Positions 1 to 8,834 of a stretch of 30,703 nt of DNA are shown here, one piece after another. The notes below the pieces were generated by a model. The model had not been told where the DNA came from. It saw only the letters and a program-made list of their open reading frames with translations, and ran no database searches. The position numbers were made by a program, and so were the translations under genes. Source of the DNA: JACQBY01 sp041486115. GTDB lineage: Bacteria > Nitrospirota > Nitrospiria > JACQBW01. Location of the stretch: assembly GCA_041486115.1 (NCBI GenBank), contig JBGPKT010000016.1, positions 1 through 30,703 of the forward strand. The letters are read 5' to 3'. Numbering within the stretch: position 1 is the first letter of the stretch; the number at the start of each line of letters is the position of its first letter.

Positions 1-696
1 CTCTTTATTCGTATAAATAAAAGCTGAGCCGATCAGGCCATCGACTGCCCCTCCGAAATACTCATACGCCGCCCCTTCGCCTTCTTCAAGCTGGAACCGC
101 TCTGAAATGGACTCTTGGGGAAGCGCCATCACCTCTTTAACGGCAACGGCCATCGCCCTGGGTTTGAACCTTTCCCGCATGCCTGATCTTTGAGCCAGAA
201 AAGAATTCGCCCCTTCTGCGGAGATCACCAAATCAGACCGGACTTCTCCCCCCTCCCGCCCGGTTCTGACCCCCACCACCTTCCCTTTTTCGATCACAAG
301 CGATTCTACCAGCGTCTCGGAAATGATCATGGCTCCGGCCTCTTCCGCTTTTCCGGCAAACCACCGATCGAATCGGGAACGGAGCGCGCTGAAACTATGG
401 TTAAACGGGGGAGCGTTGAATCCGGCTTCTCTGAAGCCGATTCCTGATTCTGAGCTCTCGGAGAGAATGGAAAAACGGCGGGAGACGATCGGCCGCTCAA
501 TGGGGGCTTCTTCCCAGAATTTGGGAATCAATTGGTTTAATATCGGAGTATAAAGGACTCCGCCAAAAATATTTTTGGACCCGGGGAATTCGCCCCTTTC
601 AAAGACAATCGTCTGAAGGCCCGCTCTGGCGCAAACCAGCGCCGCGGCTGATCCCGCCGGACCTGCGCCCACTATGATCACATCAAACTTTTCCAT
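1..696 (-). CDS. fixC: ETF:quinone oxidoreductase, FixC type (partial, 3' end beyond window)
   Basis: FAD-dependent membrane-associated oxidoreductase that passes electrons from reduced electron-transfer flavoprotein to quinone. The visible 232 codons are open to the left edge. They begin with a Rossmann FAD-binding motif, VIIVGAGPAGSAAA, followed by an acidic residue ending the second strand (VFERGEFPG) and a GSKNIFGG segment typical of FixC and geranylgeranyl-reductase-like flavoproteins. The last visible stretch, EYFGGAVDGLIGSAFIYTNKE, is also FixC-like. The ferredoxin-like partner FixX would lie outside the window. The gene follows etfA after about 100 bases on the same strand, so electron donor and acceptor are co-transcribed. 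An in-frame ATG at 745-747 would add 17 residues and has a GAGG only three bases upstream. I prefer the start at 696 because family members place the FAD motif within a few residues of Met. Family assignment is firm; the start is not. Confidence 0.88.
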   Translation of the reverse strand, partial: MEKFDVIIVGAGPAGSAAALVCARAGLQTIVFERGEFPGSKNIFGGVLYTPILNQLIPKFWEEAPIERPIVSRRFSILSESSESGIGFREAGFNAPPFNHSFSALRSRFDRWFAGKAEEAGAMIISETLVESLVIEKGKVVGVRTGREGGEVRSDLVISAEGANSFLAQRSGMRERFKPRAMAVAVKEVMALPQESISERFQLEEGEGAAYEYFGGAVDGLIGSAFIYTNKE

Positions 697-794
697 TATC
701 TGCGCGGGCCCATCCGGAAAATACGAAAGGTCCTGCAATGCCCCCATACGCCTCGTTCTGAGAGGCTAAGCGTTTGCTTCGGTCTATTCACCTT

Positions 795-1781
795 TTACAA
801 TCCTTCTTTAATCTTTTTAAATTCCCGGGTCAGCAGGGGGACAATCTCAAAAAGGTCGCCGACAATCCCGTAATCGGCAATTTTAAAAATCGGCGCGTTC
901 GGGTCTTTATTGATCGCCACGATGCATTTGGAGGAGGACATTCCGGCCTGATGCTGGATCGCTCCTGAAATCCCGCAGGCAATATAGAGCATGGGGGAGA
1001 CCGTTTTACCGGTCAGGCCGACCTGATAGGCATGAGGCTTCCATCCCGCATCCACCGCCGCTCTGGACGCCCCAACCGCGGCGCCGAGAACATCGGCCAA
1101 TGCTTCGATGATTTTAAAATTTTCCGGGCCTTTTAACCCTCTGCCGCCTGAAACGATAATCTGGGCTTCTGTTAACTCGACCTTTGAACTGACGGCCACA
1201 ACCGTTTCTTTCAATTTAACGATCAGATCAGAGGACACGGGAGAAAATGGAAGCTTTTCGGATTTCGGCTTTTTACCATTTCCACCGGCAAAAGGGGGAA
1301 ACGCATTCGGCCGGAGGGTCAAAATCCGGAGACCCCCGGCGCCGAGGTTGAGCTCCGCCTGAACTTTTCCCGCATACATCGGGCGGGTAACGATTAAATT
1401 CTTATCCGGGTCGAAGGCGATCGAGACGCAATCGCCCGCAAAGGGTGCGTTAGTTCTCGCGGCTATCTTCGGAGCAAGATCTTTTCCCATCGCAGAAGCG
1501 CCGAAAAGAAGGATCGAGGGATTGATTTTCTCAATCAGACCGGCCAGAACGCTGGCATATCTTTCGGAAGAATAATGTTCGAGATCTCCCGAATCTGCCA
1601 GATAGACACAATCCGCGGATGCGATGGCCTTCGCGGCCTCTTCAACCTGGCAGCCGATCACCAGTACCGACAACGTTTCGCCCAATGTCCGGGCAAGCCG
1701 CTCTCCTTCCCCTAACAATTCCTGAAAGGACTTTTTTAGTTGTTTATTCCGCTGTTCGGCAAAAAGGAGTATGCCCGGCAT
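795..1781 (-). CDS. etfA: Electron transfer flavoprotein, alpha subunit
   Basis: FAD-carrying subunit of the soluble ETF heterodimer, which collects electrons from acyl-CoA dehydrogenases and hands them to ETF-quinone oxidoreductase. At 328 residues it has normal length. The C-terminal FAD domain shows the family signatures in order: SGGRGL, AAVGASRAAVD, YQVGLTGKTVSP, ACGISGAIQHQAGM and INKDPNAPIFKIADYGIVGD. The N-terminal third is the more variable domain that packs against EtfB. A ribosome binding site (AAAGGG) lies about 7 bases before the ATG. The gene starts 21 bases after etfB ends and precedes fixC, the usual etfB-etfA-fixC order. Two acyl-CoA dehydrogenases elsewhere in the window are natural electron donors. 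I see nothing in the sequence that marks it as a bifurcating ETF, and the neighbouring FixC argues for the quinone-linked type. Confidence 0.96.
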   Translation of the reverse strand: MPGILLFAEQRNKQLKKSFQELLGEGERLARTLGETLSVLVIGCQVEEAAKAIASADCVYLADSGDLEHYSSERYASVLAGLIEKINPSILLFGASAMGKDLAPKIAARTNAPFAGDCVSIAFDPDKNLIVTRPMYAGKVQAELNLGAGGLRILTLRPNAFPPFAGGNGKKPKSEKLPFSPVSSDLIVKLKETVVAVSSKVELTEAQIIVSGGRGLKGPENFKIIEALADVLGAAVGASRAAVDAGWKPHAYQVGLTGKTVSPMLYIACGISGAIQHQAGMSSSKCIVAINKDPNAPIFKIADYGIVGDLFEIVPLLTREFKKIKEGL

Positions 1782-1802
1782 CTCAACCCTTTATGATCTG
1801 CG

Positions 1803-2597
1803 TTATAATACCTTTGCTTCTTCTTTTAACAAGTGAGCCAGTTTTTTGACGGCATCCGGCAGGGTTCCATCCATGATTTTACCTGTTCTTTTCGGCGAGG
1901 GAAGAACCATTTTAATCACCCTGACTTTTTTCCCTGCGATTCCAACCGTTTTGGGGTCTAATTTCAGCGTATCGTTGTTGATTTCGACCAACGGCTTTGA
2001 CTTCGCCTTCATAATTCCGGGGAGGGAGGGATAACGGGGTTCGTTTAGCCCTTTTTGACACGTCAGAACCGCAGGCAAAGGCGTTTCAAAAATTTCATGC
2101 GCCCCTTCGATCTGGCGCTGGACAACCGCCGATTTTTGATCGGAAGAAATGTCGAGCTTATTCACCACCGCAACGTGGGGAAGGCGAAGCAGTTCGGCCA
2201 CCATAATTCCGACACACCCCATATCGTCATCGATCGCCTGTTTTCCAAAAAAAATCAGATCATGGGGAATTGTTTTGATTGCCGCCGCAAGAATCGCGGC
2301 TATTCCCAAGGAGTCGCTCCCCTCAAAAATGGGATCGTTGATCAGAATGGCCCGGTCGGCTCCCATCGCAAGGGATGTCCGGAGGGCTTCCGCGGCCTTC
2401 AATGTCCCTGCTGAAATAACGGTGATATCGCCCTTTCCGAGCCTCTCTTTGATCCGGAGAGCCTCTTCGACGCCAAACTCGTCATAAGGGTTGACGGCAT
2501 AAGAGATATCCGACGGATCAAGTGTGGTACCATCGCGTGCTATTTTGGGTTTGGATTCAGAGGAAGGTACCTGTTTAACGCAAACAATGATATTCAT
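1803..2597 (-). CDS. etfB: Electron transfer flavoprotein, beta subunit
   Basis: AMP-binding subunit of ETF. The protein is 264 residues, the usual size. The start MNIIVCVKQVPSSESK is the classic EtfB N-terminus, followed by AVNPYDEFGVEEALRIKE, a GADRAILI segment, and GKQAIDDDMGCVGIMVAELL, the region that contacts AMP and recognises dehydrogenase partners. It sits between a small lipoprotein gene (15 bases upstream) and etfA (21 bases downstream) and is almost certainly in the same transcript. No strong Shine-Dalgarno is visible before the ATG, only a GAGAGACAG stretch. Together with etfA and fixC it provides the respiratory outlet for the first oxidation step of beta-oxidation. Confidence 0.96.
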   Translation of the reverse strand: MNIIVCVKQVPSSESKPKIARDGTTLDPSDISYAVNPYDEFGVEEALRIKERLGKGDITVISAGTLKAAEALRTSLAMGADRAILINDPIFEGSDSLGIAAILAAAIKTIPHDLIFFGKQAIDDDMGCVGIMVAELLRLPHVAVVNKLDISSDQKSAVVQRQIEGAHEIFETPLPAVLTCQKGLNEPRYPSLPGIMKAKSKPLVEINNDTLKLDPKTVGIAGKKVRVIKMVLPSPKRTGKIMDGTLPDAVKKLAHLLKEEAKVL

Positions 2598-2612
2598 TTT
2601 GGAGTCTGTCTC

Positions 2613-2981
2613 TCAAATATATTCGGGGGCGGATTTTTCAAAATCTCGCAAGGTCTCCTGGCTCAGCCCGCTATCGGCTCCCCTGATTTGCCCCGTTTCA
2701 AGGTCGACCAGATAAAGAAACACCTCTTCATTCATCGGCGCTTTAAAGAAGATTTGAACGATCCATAATCCCTTTTTCAATCTTCCGGCTTCCCAGGTCA
2801 TGGCATAGTCATGGGCGTCAATCCGGTCTTCCAGCCAGGATTTAAAATTAAGAGCGCTTTTTCCGGCGTGATAATTTTGAACAGAACGGATCGCCTTTTG
2901 TTTGGCAATGAGGTCGCTGCACGATTCCAGCAGGATCACCATCGCCGCAAGACAGACCACCTGATAGATTTTTTTATTCAT
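2613..2981 (-). CDS. Small predicted lipoprotein of unknown function
   Basis: I do not recognise the family. From the ATG at 2981 the product is 122 residues. It has a short basic n-region (MNKK), a hydrophobic core and then LESC, a plausible though imperfect lipobox ending in the cysteine that would be lipidated. The mature part has many Trp and Tyr residues, including WEAGRLKKGLWIVQIFFKAP and a VFLYLVDLETGQIRG segment. That resembles small single-domain periplasmic proteins, but I assign no function. A longer reading from 3017 would overlap the enoyl-CoA hydratase gene by 14 bases and would put 12 residues before the signal peptide, so the shorter start is preferred. It lies in the middle of the beta-oxidation operon, between the hydratase and etfB, which is an unexpected place for an exported protein. 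Confidence 0.65.
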   Translation of the reverse strand: MNKKIYQVVCLAAMVILLESCSDLIAKQKAIRSVQNYHAGKSALNFKSWLEDRIDAHDYAMTWEAGRLKKGLWIVQIFFKAPMNEEVFLYLVDLETGQIRGADSGLSQETLRDFEKSAPEYI

Positions 2982-3003
2982 GAATGTCAGGACCACCCGG
3001 GTT

Positions 3004-3783
3004 TTACTTTCCCTCAAATTTCGGCTGGCGCTTTTCGATAAAGGCTTTGACCCCCTCTTTCATGTCAGAGGTCTCGCAGAGTATTCCGAAATTTTTCGAT
3101 TCCAGCTTCAACGCTTCCGACAGAGGTTGGCCGTCTCCCTTTAAAATAGCCTCCATCGCTTTTTGGACCGCTACCCGGCCTTTTGAAGCGATTTTTTTTG
3201 CGAGGCCGATGGACTGTTTCATCAATTCCGCCTCGGGGACAACTTTGTTAACCAGGTTGATGGCCTTGGCTTCTGCCGCATTAATCATATCTCCGGTTAA
3301 GATCAGTTCAATCGCCTTTGCCTTACCGGCTATTCTCATCAGACGCTGAGTGCCGCCGAACCCGGGGATAATGCCGAGGTTGATTTCAGGCTGGCCGAAC
3401 CGCGCCCGCTCCGACGCAATCCGGATATGACAGGCCATGGCCAGTTCCAGCCCACCGCCGAGGCACCATCCGTTAATAGCCGCAATTACCGGCTTGTCGA
3501 GGCCTTCGATCTTATTTAAAATCATCTGCCCGCGGGATGTCACCTCTTCCCCTTTTTTTGCGCTGCTGAGCACCCCGATTTCCCTGATATCGGCCCCTGA
3601 AATAAACGGCTGGCCGGCACCCGTGAAAACAACCGCTTTCACGTTGGAGTCCTTTTCAAATTCCGAAAAGACCTGTTCGATCTCCGCCATTACGGCGCTG
3701 CTCAGGGTATTTGCCGGAGGATGGTTGATCGTCGCAACGGCGATAGACTCTTCAACGGTATAAGTCACATACTGATTGGCCAT
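3004..3783 (-). CDS. Enoyl-CoA hydratase (crotonase family)
   Basis: Hydrates 2-enoyl-CoA to 3-hydroxyacyl-CoA, the second step of beta-oxidation. The 259-residue length is normal for a stand-alone crotonase. The first oxyanion-hole segment is at FISGADIREI (about 60-69) and the second at NGWCLGGGLELAMACHIRIA (104-123). The two catalytic glutamates are visible as Glu113 (GGLELA) and Glu133 (QPEINLG). Their 20-residue spacing matches the Glu144/Glu164 pair of mitochondrial enoyl-CoA hydratase, which supports true hydratase activity over other crotonase reactions. An AGGAG ribosome site lies about 7 bases before the ATG. It follows the 3-hydroxyacyl-CoA dehydrogenase gene by 12 bases. In many bacteria these two activities are fused in FadB; here they are separate adjacent genes. 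Confidence 0.93.
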   Translation of the reverse strand: MANQYVTYTVEESIAVATINHPPANTLSSAVMAEIEQVFSEFEKDSNVKAVVFTGAGQPFISGADIREIGVLSSAKKGEEVTSRGQMILNKIEGLDKPVIAAINGWCLGGGLELAMACHIRIASERARFGQPEINLGIIPGFGGTQRLMRIAGKAKAIELILTGDMINAAEAKAINLVNKVVPEAELMKQSIGLAKKIASKGRVAVQKAMEAILKGDGQPLSEALKLESKNFGILCETSDMKEGVKAFIEKRQPKFEGK

Positions 3784-3795
3784 AAGAAACTCCTG

Positions 3796-5019
3796 TTATG
3801 AGTAGGTGAAAAATCCTTTTTTGGACTTGACGCCAAGATATCCCGCGCCGGCCATTTTCTTGAGCAGATAGGCCGGCCAGAACCGGAAGCCGAGTGTTTT
3901 CGAAAAGGCTTCCAGCTTCGCCAGAACCACATCGATTCCGATCTGATCGGCATAGTGGAGAAGCCCTCCCTTATCCTGAGGGAACCCGACGCCTGCCATC
4001 ATCGCCATATCGATGTCGCTTGCCGTCGCTACCCCTTCCTGAAGGGTTAAGACCGCCTCATTGATCATCGGGTAAAGAAACCTTTCGACCGATACCGGCG
4101 TCGGTTTAATCCCATGTTTTGCCTGTTCATTTTTAACCAGCGTTTCGAGTTCTTTTTCCTTTGAAGGATCCTGGCTGTAAAAACCGACTCCATTTTTTTG
4201 ACCCAGCCGATTGGCTTTTACCAGGGCATGGATCATGGGGGCCGGCGTCATCCGCGGACCGTAGGCGTCAAAAAGAATATGCGAGACTTTTTCAGAAATA
4301 TCGATTCCAATCATATCGGAGAGGGTATAGGGTCCCATCGGCATTCCTGTTTTAAGAATGTTTTCATCCATCTCTTTCATCATCTGAAGAGGCTGAGCGC
4401 TTTCCCCAAGCGCAATCGCCGCTTCGTTGAGATAGGGCATGAGAAGCCGGTTGACCAAAAAGCCGGGGCATTCCTGGACTTTAATCGGGATTTTTCTCAG
4501 ACTCTCCGAAAGCGCCACGACATCGTCTATGGTTTCAGCGGAAGTCGCCAGGCCGGGAATCACCTCCACCAGCTTCATGACATGGGCGGGATTGAAAAAA
4601 TGCATCCCGATGACTTTATCCTGCTTTTTGACGGCTGAGGCCAGGGCTGAAATCGAGAGAGAAGAGGTATTAGTGGCAAAAATCGTCCCGGCAGGGCAGA
4701 TCCCCTCCAGTTCCTGAAACAATTTTCTTTTAACCTGGATATCCTCGAAAATCGCCTCGATGACGATATCGACATCAGAAAAATCGTCGTACCCCGTGGC
4801 GCCGATGACCAGCGCCATCTTCTGGTCCATTTCCCCCGAGGTCATTTTCCCCTTTTCAACGCGGCCTTTATAAATTTTTCGGATCGTCTCGATCCCCCGG
4901 TTGACCGCCTCCTGGCTGACATCTTTCAAGATCACCGGCAATCCGGAAAAGGAAATGACCTGGGCGATCTGCGCCCCCATGGTCCCTGCGCCGATCACTG
5001 CCGCTTTGTATATATACAT
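3796..5019 (-). CDS. 3-hydroxyacyl-CoA dehydrogenase
   Basis: NAD-dependent oxidation of (S)-3-hydroxyacyl-CoA to 3-ketoacyl-CoA. The 407-residue protein has an N-terminal Rossmann domain with GAGTMG at 10-15 and the catalytic region ATNTSSLSI followed by GMHFFNPAHVMKLVEVIPG, carrying the conserved Ser, His and Glu. A conserved Asn follows in FLVNRLL. Two copies of the helical C-terminal domain come next, the second ending in GYLGVKSKKGFFTYS. This resembles the dehydrogenase half of FadB/FadJ without the hydratase half, so it probably takes a broad chain-length range. A GAGGGAG ribosome site precedes the ATG. It lies between thiolase (14 bases upstream) and enoyl-CoA hydratase (12 bases downstream). 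A shorter paralogue encoded from 9029 probably serves short chains. Confidence 0.93.
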   Translation of the reverse strand: MYIYKAAVIGAGTMGAQIAQVISFSGLPVILKDVSQEAVNRGIETIRKIYKGRVEKGKMTSGEMDQKMALVIGATGYDDFSDVDIVIEAIFEDIQVKRKLFQELEGICPAGTIFATNTSSLSISALASAVKKQDKVIGMHFFNPAHVMKLVEVIPGLATSAETIDDVVALSESLRKIPIKVQECPGFLVNRLLMPYLNEAAIALGESAQPLQMMKEMDENILKTGMPMGPYTLSDMIGIDISEKVSHILFDAYGPRMTPAPMIHALVKANRLGQKNGVGFYSQDPSKEKELETLVKNEQAKHGIKPTPVSVERFLYPMINEAVLTLQEGVATASDIDMAMMAGVGFPQDKGGLLHYADQIGIDVVLAKLEAFSKTLGFRFWPAYLLKKMAGAGYLGVKSKKGFFTYS

Positions 5020-5033
5020 TGGCTATTCTCCCT

Positions 5034-6224
5034 CTATTTTCTTTCGAGAACCATGGCCGCGCCCTGCCCGCCTCCCACACAGAGAGAGGCAATCCCTAAA
5101 CTGAGATTCCGGCGCTTCATTTCCCTTAGCAGATTCATAATCAACCGGGCGCCGCTCGTGCCAACAGGATGCCCCAGGGCAATGGCTCCGCCATTGACGT
5201 TGACAATTTCCCTGTTTAATTTCAATTCTCTTTCGACGGCAAGGTACTGGGCGGCGAACGCTTCGTTCACTTCAATCAACTGAATATCGCTCAATGTCAG
5301 GCCCGCCTTCTTTAAAGCTTTTGGAATGGCAAACACAGGTCCGATCCCCATCCGTTCGGGTTCAACTCCTGCAAATGCAAAAGAGCGGATATATCCCAGA
5401 GGCTCGTACCCTAACGATTTTGCCTTTTCCGATGACATCACCAGGGCCGCCGCGGCTCCGTCATTCAATGGGCACGAATTACCGGAAGTCACCGTCCCTC
5501 CTTCTTTGAAAATCGATGGATAAAGGGCCAGCTGGGCGACCGTTAATGCAATGTTGGGGCCTTCATCCTGCGCGAACAGTTCCGGGGTCACATCCCGTCC
5601 CCCCGCTTTTTTGGGAATCGACACCGGGACGATCTCGTCCTTGAATTTCCCTTCACGAATCGCTTTAAAAGCTTTTTTATGGCTTTCAACGGCAAATTTA
5701 TCCTGCTCCTCCCGCGATATTTTAAACTCTTCGGCAAGATTTTCCGCAGTTTGTCCCATCATCTGGCCGCAGAATGAATCGGTTAATCCTTCCCAGAGAG
5801 AGTCGATAAATACCCCCGACTTTAACCGTTTTCCCCACCGCATTTCGCGTGATACGTAAGGGGAATTGCTCATGCTTTCAGCCCCGCCGATAATCTGAAT
5901 ATCCGCATCTTCGGACCGGATATTCTGGAACCCATTGGCAAAGGCCTGGAGGCCGGAGGCGCAGTTCCGGGCCACCGTATAACCGGGAACCGATATCGGA
6001 ATATCGGCCATTAACCCGATCACCCTACCGATATTGGTCGCGTCGCTGGTCTGTCCGACGCATCCGAAAATAACCTCTTCTATGGATTTGGGGTCTATTT
6101 TTGTTCTGCGCATCAGCTCCCGGACGGCAATCTCGCCGAGCTTTTGAGCGGTAATGTCCCGCAGGGCCCCGCCAAACAACCCCACAGGGGTTCGCACTCC
6201 ATCTATGACGGCCACTTCTTTCAT
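5034..6224 (-). CDS. Acetyl-CoA acyltransferase (thiolase)
   Basis: Cleaves 3-ketoacyl-CoA with CoA to acetyl-CoA and a shortened acyl-CoA. At 396 residues it is a standard degradative or biosynthetic thiolase. All catalytic signatures are present: nucleophile Cys88 in ARNCASGLQAF, an NEAFA motif, His352 in ALGHPVGTSGAR, and the acid/base Cys382 in CVGGGQGAAM. The start overlaps the stop of the acyl-CoA synthetase gene in an ATGA arrangement, and AGGAG is placed correctly inside that gene, so the two are translationally coupled. It should act as the final step of the beta-oxidation set encoded in the same operon. Chain-length preference cannot be read from the sequence. Confidence 0.95.
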   Translation of the reverse strand: MKEVAVIDGVRTPVGLFGGALRDITAQKLGEIAVRELMRRTKIDPKSIEEVIFGCVGQTSDATNIGRVIGLMADIPISVPGYTVARNCASGLQAFANGFQNIRSEDADIQIIGGAESMSNSPYVSREMRWGKRLKSGVFIDSLWEGLTDSFCGQMMGQTAENLAEEFKISREEQDKFAVESHKKAFKAIREGKFKDEIVPVSIPKKAGGRDVTPELFAQDEGPNIALTVAQLALYPSIFKEGGTVTSGNSCPLNDGAAAALVMSSEKAKSLGYEPLGYIRSFAFAGVEPERMGIGPVFAIPKALKKAGLTLSDIQLIEVNEAFAAQYLAVERELKLNREIVNVNGGAIALGHPVGTSGARLIMNLLREMKRRNLSLGIASLCVGGGQGAAMVLERK

Positions 6225-7930
6225 TTTACTTTCTCCTGATACTCTTGTTTTTTCTTAAGCTCCTCGGCGAGCAAAATCCTGCGCAGCACTTTTCCGACAA
6301 TGGTCTTTGGAAGTTCTTTTCTAAATTCAATCAATTTAGGCACTTTAAACTTTGCCAAATGTTTCCGGCAATGCTCCTTAATCTCTTCTTCGGTTGCGGT
6401 CATCCCGTCGTTTAAAACAAGATAGGCCTTGATCATCTCCACGCTGAAAGGATCGGGGAGGCCGACCACGACGGCATCTTTGACTTTGGGGTGCTGATAG
6501 AGGATCTCTTCAACCTCCCGGGGATAAACATTCTCTCCCCCGGTCTTGATCATATCTTTTTTCCGGTCGACCACATAGAAGAAGCCATCCGGGTCCATCT
6601 TCGTCATATCGCCGGTATAGAGCCAGCCGTTTCTGATCGCGCCGGCGGTCTCCTCCGGTCGCTTCCAATACCCTTTCATCACCTGCGGCCCCTGAACGAT
6701 GAGTTCTCCGACTTGTCCCGGGGCAACATCCTTCTCCCCGTTTTCAATATCGACAATCCTCGCATCGGTTAAAGGGAGCGGGAGTCCGATCGTCCCCTTC
6801 TTTCTCTTTCCATGGATGGGGTTGCAATGGGTCACGGGAGAAGCCTCGGTCAAACCGAACCCTTCGACCACTTTTCCACCGGTTAAAGATTCAAATCTTT
6901 CCTGAACCTCGACATGCAAAGGCCCCCCCCCGCTGATGCAAACTTTAATGGAAGACAGTTCTCTTTTTTCTATCCCGGGGAAACAATTAATGGCCACATA
7001 CATCGCCTGGACCCCCTGAAATACCGTCGCACTGTATTTTTCAATATTATTCAGGACCTCTTTGGTCTTGAACCGGGGCATCAGGACCATTTTACCGCCG
7101 AGATAGATCGCCAGATTCATGCAGGCGGTCATTCCATAAACATGGAAAAAAGGGATCACGGAGAGAAACGTCTCCTCTCCCGCCTTTAGCTCGGGCATCC
7201 ATGACCTGCACTGAACGGTATTGGCCACCAGATTAAAGTGGGTCAGCATGACCCCTTTTGCCGTTCCAGTAGTCCCCCCCGTATACTGCAATAAGGCGAG
7301 GTCTTCCGGTTTGATCTCCGGTATTTTGCAATCGGAAGAGGCGTTTTTTATCAGTTTCATAAAATCATGAATAAAAGGTTTCTTCTTGACCCGGATCCAT
7401 TGCCCTTCTTTCATCGCTTTTAAAGGATAGAGGAGTTTTAACAGCGGGGGGAGAAAATCCTGGATACGGCAGAGAATGACCTGCCGAAGGTTCACTTTGC
7501 TTAAAATCGCCTCGATTCTCGGATAAAAGAGATCCAGGACGATGAGGACTTCAGAGTCGCTGTCTTTAATCTGGTGTTCGATCTCTCTCTCGACGTAAAG
7601 GGGATTGGTCTGTACGGCGACTGCGCCGATTTTCAATATGGCATAATAGGCGATCACGCACTGCGGGGTATTGGGGAGCATGATGGTCACCCGGTCGCCC
7701 TGTTGAACGCCGAGACTCTTCAGGACATTTCCAAGCCGGTTGGCCAGGTCATCCAGTTCGGCATACGAGACGGTTTTACCGTAAAAAACAAGAGCCGGGC
7801 TGTCCGGATATTTTTTGGCCGTGTCAATGAGTATCTGATGGAGAGGGATCGAGGGGATCTTTAACCCGGGAAAAACGTCCCGGTCGTACTGTTTCAGCCA
7901 TGGTTTAGTCATGTTTGTTCCCACGTTCAT
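6221..7930 (-). CDS. fadD: Long-chain fatty-acid-CoA ligase
   Basis: ATP-dependent activation of free fatty acids to acyl-CoA through an acyl-adenylate. The 569-residue protein is an ANL-family enzyme of FadD length. The phosphate-binding loop is LQYTGGTTGTAKGVMLTH. Further on it shows VEGFGLTEASPVTH, GWLYTGDMTKMDPDGFFYVVDRKKDMIKTGGENVYP, and the C-terminal catalytic lysine region KTIVGKVLRR. The ATG at 7930 has GGAAAGGG about 8 bases upstream. An internal ATG at 7912 is also possible. It is followed by thiolase with a 4-base overlap and preceded by an M50 protease gene 38 bases upstream. Its position at the head of the beta-oxidation genes fits entry of exogenous or recycled fatty acids. Confidence 0.92.
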   Translation of the reverse strand: MNVGTNMTKPWLKQYDRDVFPGLKIPSIPLHQILIDTAKKYPDSPALVFYGKTVSYAELDDLANRLGNVLKSLGVQQGDRVTIMLPNTPQCVIAYYAILKIGAVAVQTNPLYVEREIEHQIKDSDSEVLIVLDLFYPRIEAILSKVNLRQVILCRIQDFLPPLLKLLYPLKAMKEGQWIRVKKKPFIHDFMKLIKNASSDCKIPEIKPEDLALLQYTGGTTGTAKGVMLTHFNLVANTVQCRSWMPELKAGEETFLSVIPFFHVYGMTACMNLAIYLGGKMVLMPRFKTKEVLNNIEKYSATVFQGVQAMYVAINCFPGIEKRELSSIKVCISGGGPLHVEVQERFESLTGGKVVEGFGLTEASPVTHCNPIHGKRKKGTIGLPLPLTDARIVDIENGEKDVAPGQVGELIVQGPQVMKGYWKRPEETAGAIRNGWLYTGDMTKMDPDGFFYVVDRKKDMIKTGGENVYPREVEEILYQHPKVKDAVVVGLPDPFSVEMIKAYLVLNDGMTATEEEIKEHCRKHLAKFKVPKLIEFRKELPKTIVGKVLRRILLAEELKKKQEYQEKVK

Positions 7931-7968
7931 TTCATAACCCTTTCCGGGATGGGATTCCCTGTTAAAAT

Positions 7969-8826
7969 TCAGCGGGCAGAAAGGCGTTCCAGTATCGAGA
8001 GAGACGCCATCGTCATATAACCCAGATAAACAATCAGGCCAAAATAGGCCGTTCCCATCATCCAGCGATAGGAAGAAGAAACCTGAAAATAACCGGGCGT
8101 TTTATTTTCCCTGTTTTTATAGGTTTCCCAGAGGCGGAATCCTCCGAGTAAAAGAATGAGGAGAAGGAGCACATTATGGGTTTTCAAAAAAAGGATTAAA
8201 AGCGCCGCCAGCCCGACCCCCCACAATTTCACAGAAATGGCCGTGACAATTCTTCCCCCATCCAGAGGGCTCACCGGAATCAGGTTAAACAGATTCATAA
8301 AAAACCCTGAATAAGCCAGCGCGAGAAAGAGATCGCTCCGGGTCAGCTGATAAATATAAAAACAGATTCCGGAGGCAATCGCTCCGGCTAAGGGCCCCCC
8401 GTAGGCGATATAGGCTTCGGTTTTTGCGTCAAGCGGCTGATCCTTAAGGCTGATCATGGCGCCGAAAAAGGGAATAAAAACCGGAGCGCCTGCCCGCAGC
8501 CCTTTATTCCGGATGGCAATCGCATGCCCCATTTCATGAATAAAAATCAGGACGACAAACCCGAGAGCAAAATACCAACCCCAGAACATGGCATAAACCC
8601 AGATGGTGGTGACCATCGAAACCGCCGTAAACGCAAACTTTCCAAATTTTAAAAACACGAAAAGGGCTTTCCCTTTGAGAATGAGAACGCCCAGGATCGA
8701 TAGCGCCGACCAGACCACTCCTTTTTTTGGTTTTTGGACAGGAGGGTCCTGAACCGGGGGGACCTGAGAAGGACTCCGCTCCAGCGGAGGTGAAAATCTC
8801 GGAATTTCTGGCATTTCCTGCTGCAT
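7969..8826 (-). CDS. Site-2 protease-like M50 zinc metalloprotease
   Basis: Polytopic membrane zinc metallopeptidase. Reading from the ATG at 8826 gives 285 residues. The N-terminal 35 residues are Pro- and Gln-rich and cytosolic-looking. Several hydrophobic helices follow, with the zinc motif HEMGH at 97-101 and the distal NLIPVSPLDGGR motif with Asp189, the two halves of an M50 active site. Family members cut transmembrane segments in regulated intramembrane proteolysis or act in housekeeping proteolysis; the target here is unknown. An ATG at 8844 would add six residues. However, an extended -10 element ends only 8 bases before the 8826 ATG, which favours a leaderless message from the inner start. 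The gene is 38 bases upstream of fadD and may be the first gene of the beta-oxidation transcript. Confidence 0.85.
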   Translation of the reverse strand: MQQEMPEIPRFSPPLERSPSQVPPVQDPPVQKPKKGVVWSALSILGVLILKGKALFVFLKFGKFAFTAVSMVTTIWVYAMFWGWYFALGFVVLIFIHEMGHAIAIRNKGLRAGAPVFIPFFGAMISLKDQPLDAKTEAYIAYGGPLAGAIASGICFYIYQLTRSDLFLALAYSGFFMNLFNLIPVSPLDGGRIVTAISVKLWGVGLAALLILFLKTHNVLLLLILLLGGFRLWETYKNRENKTPGYFQVSSSYRWMMGTAYFGLIVYLGYMTMASLSILERLSAR

Positions 8827-8834
8827 AGAAATAA

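Noticed and set aside
2984..3017. Longer start for the lipoprotein at 3017
   Set aside because: It overlaps the hydratase gene and places residues in front of a normal lipoprotein signal peptide.
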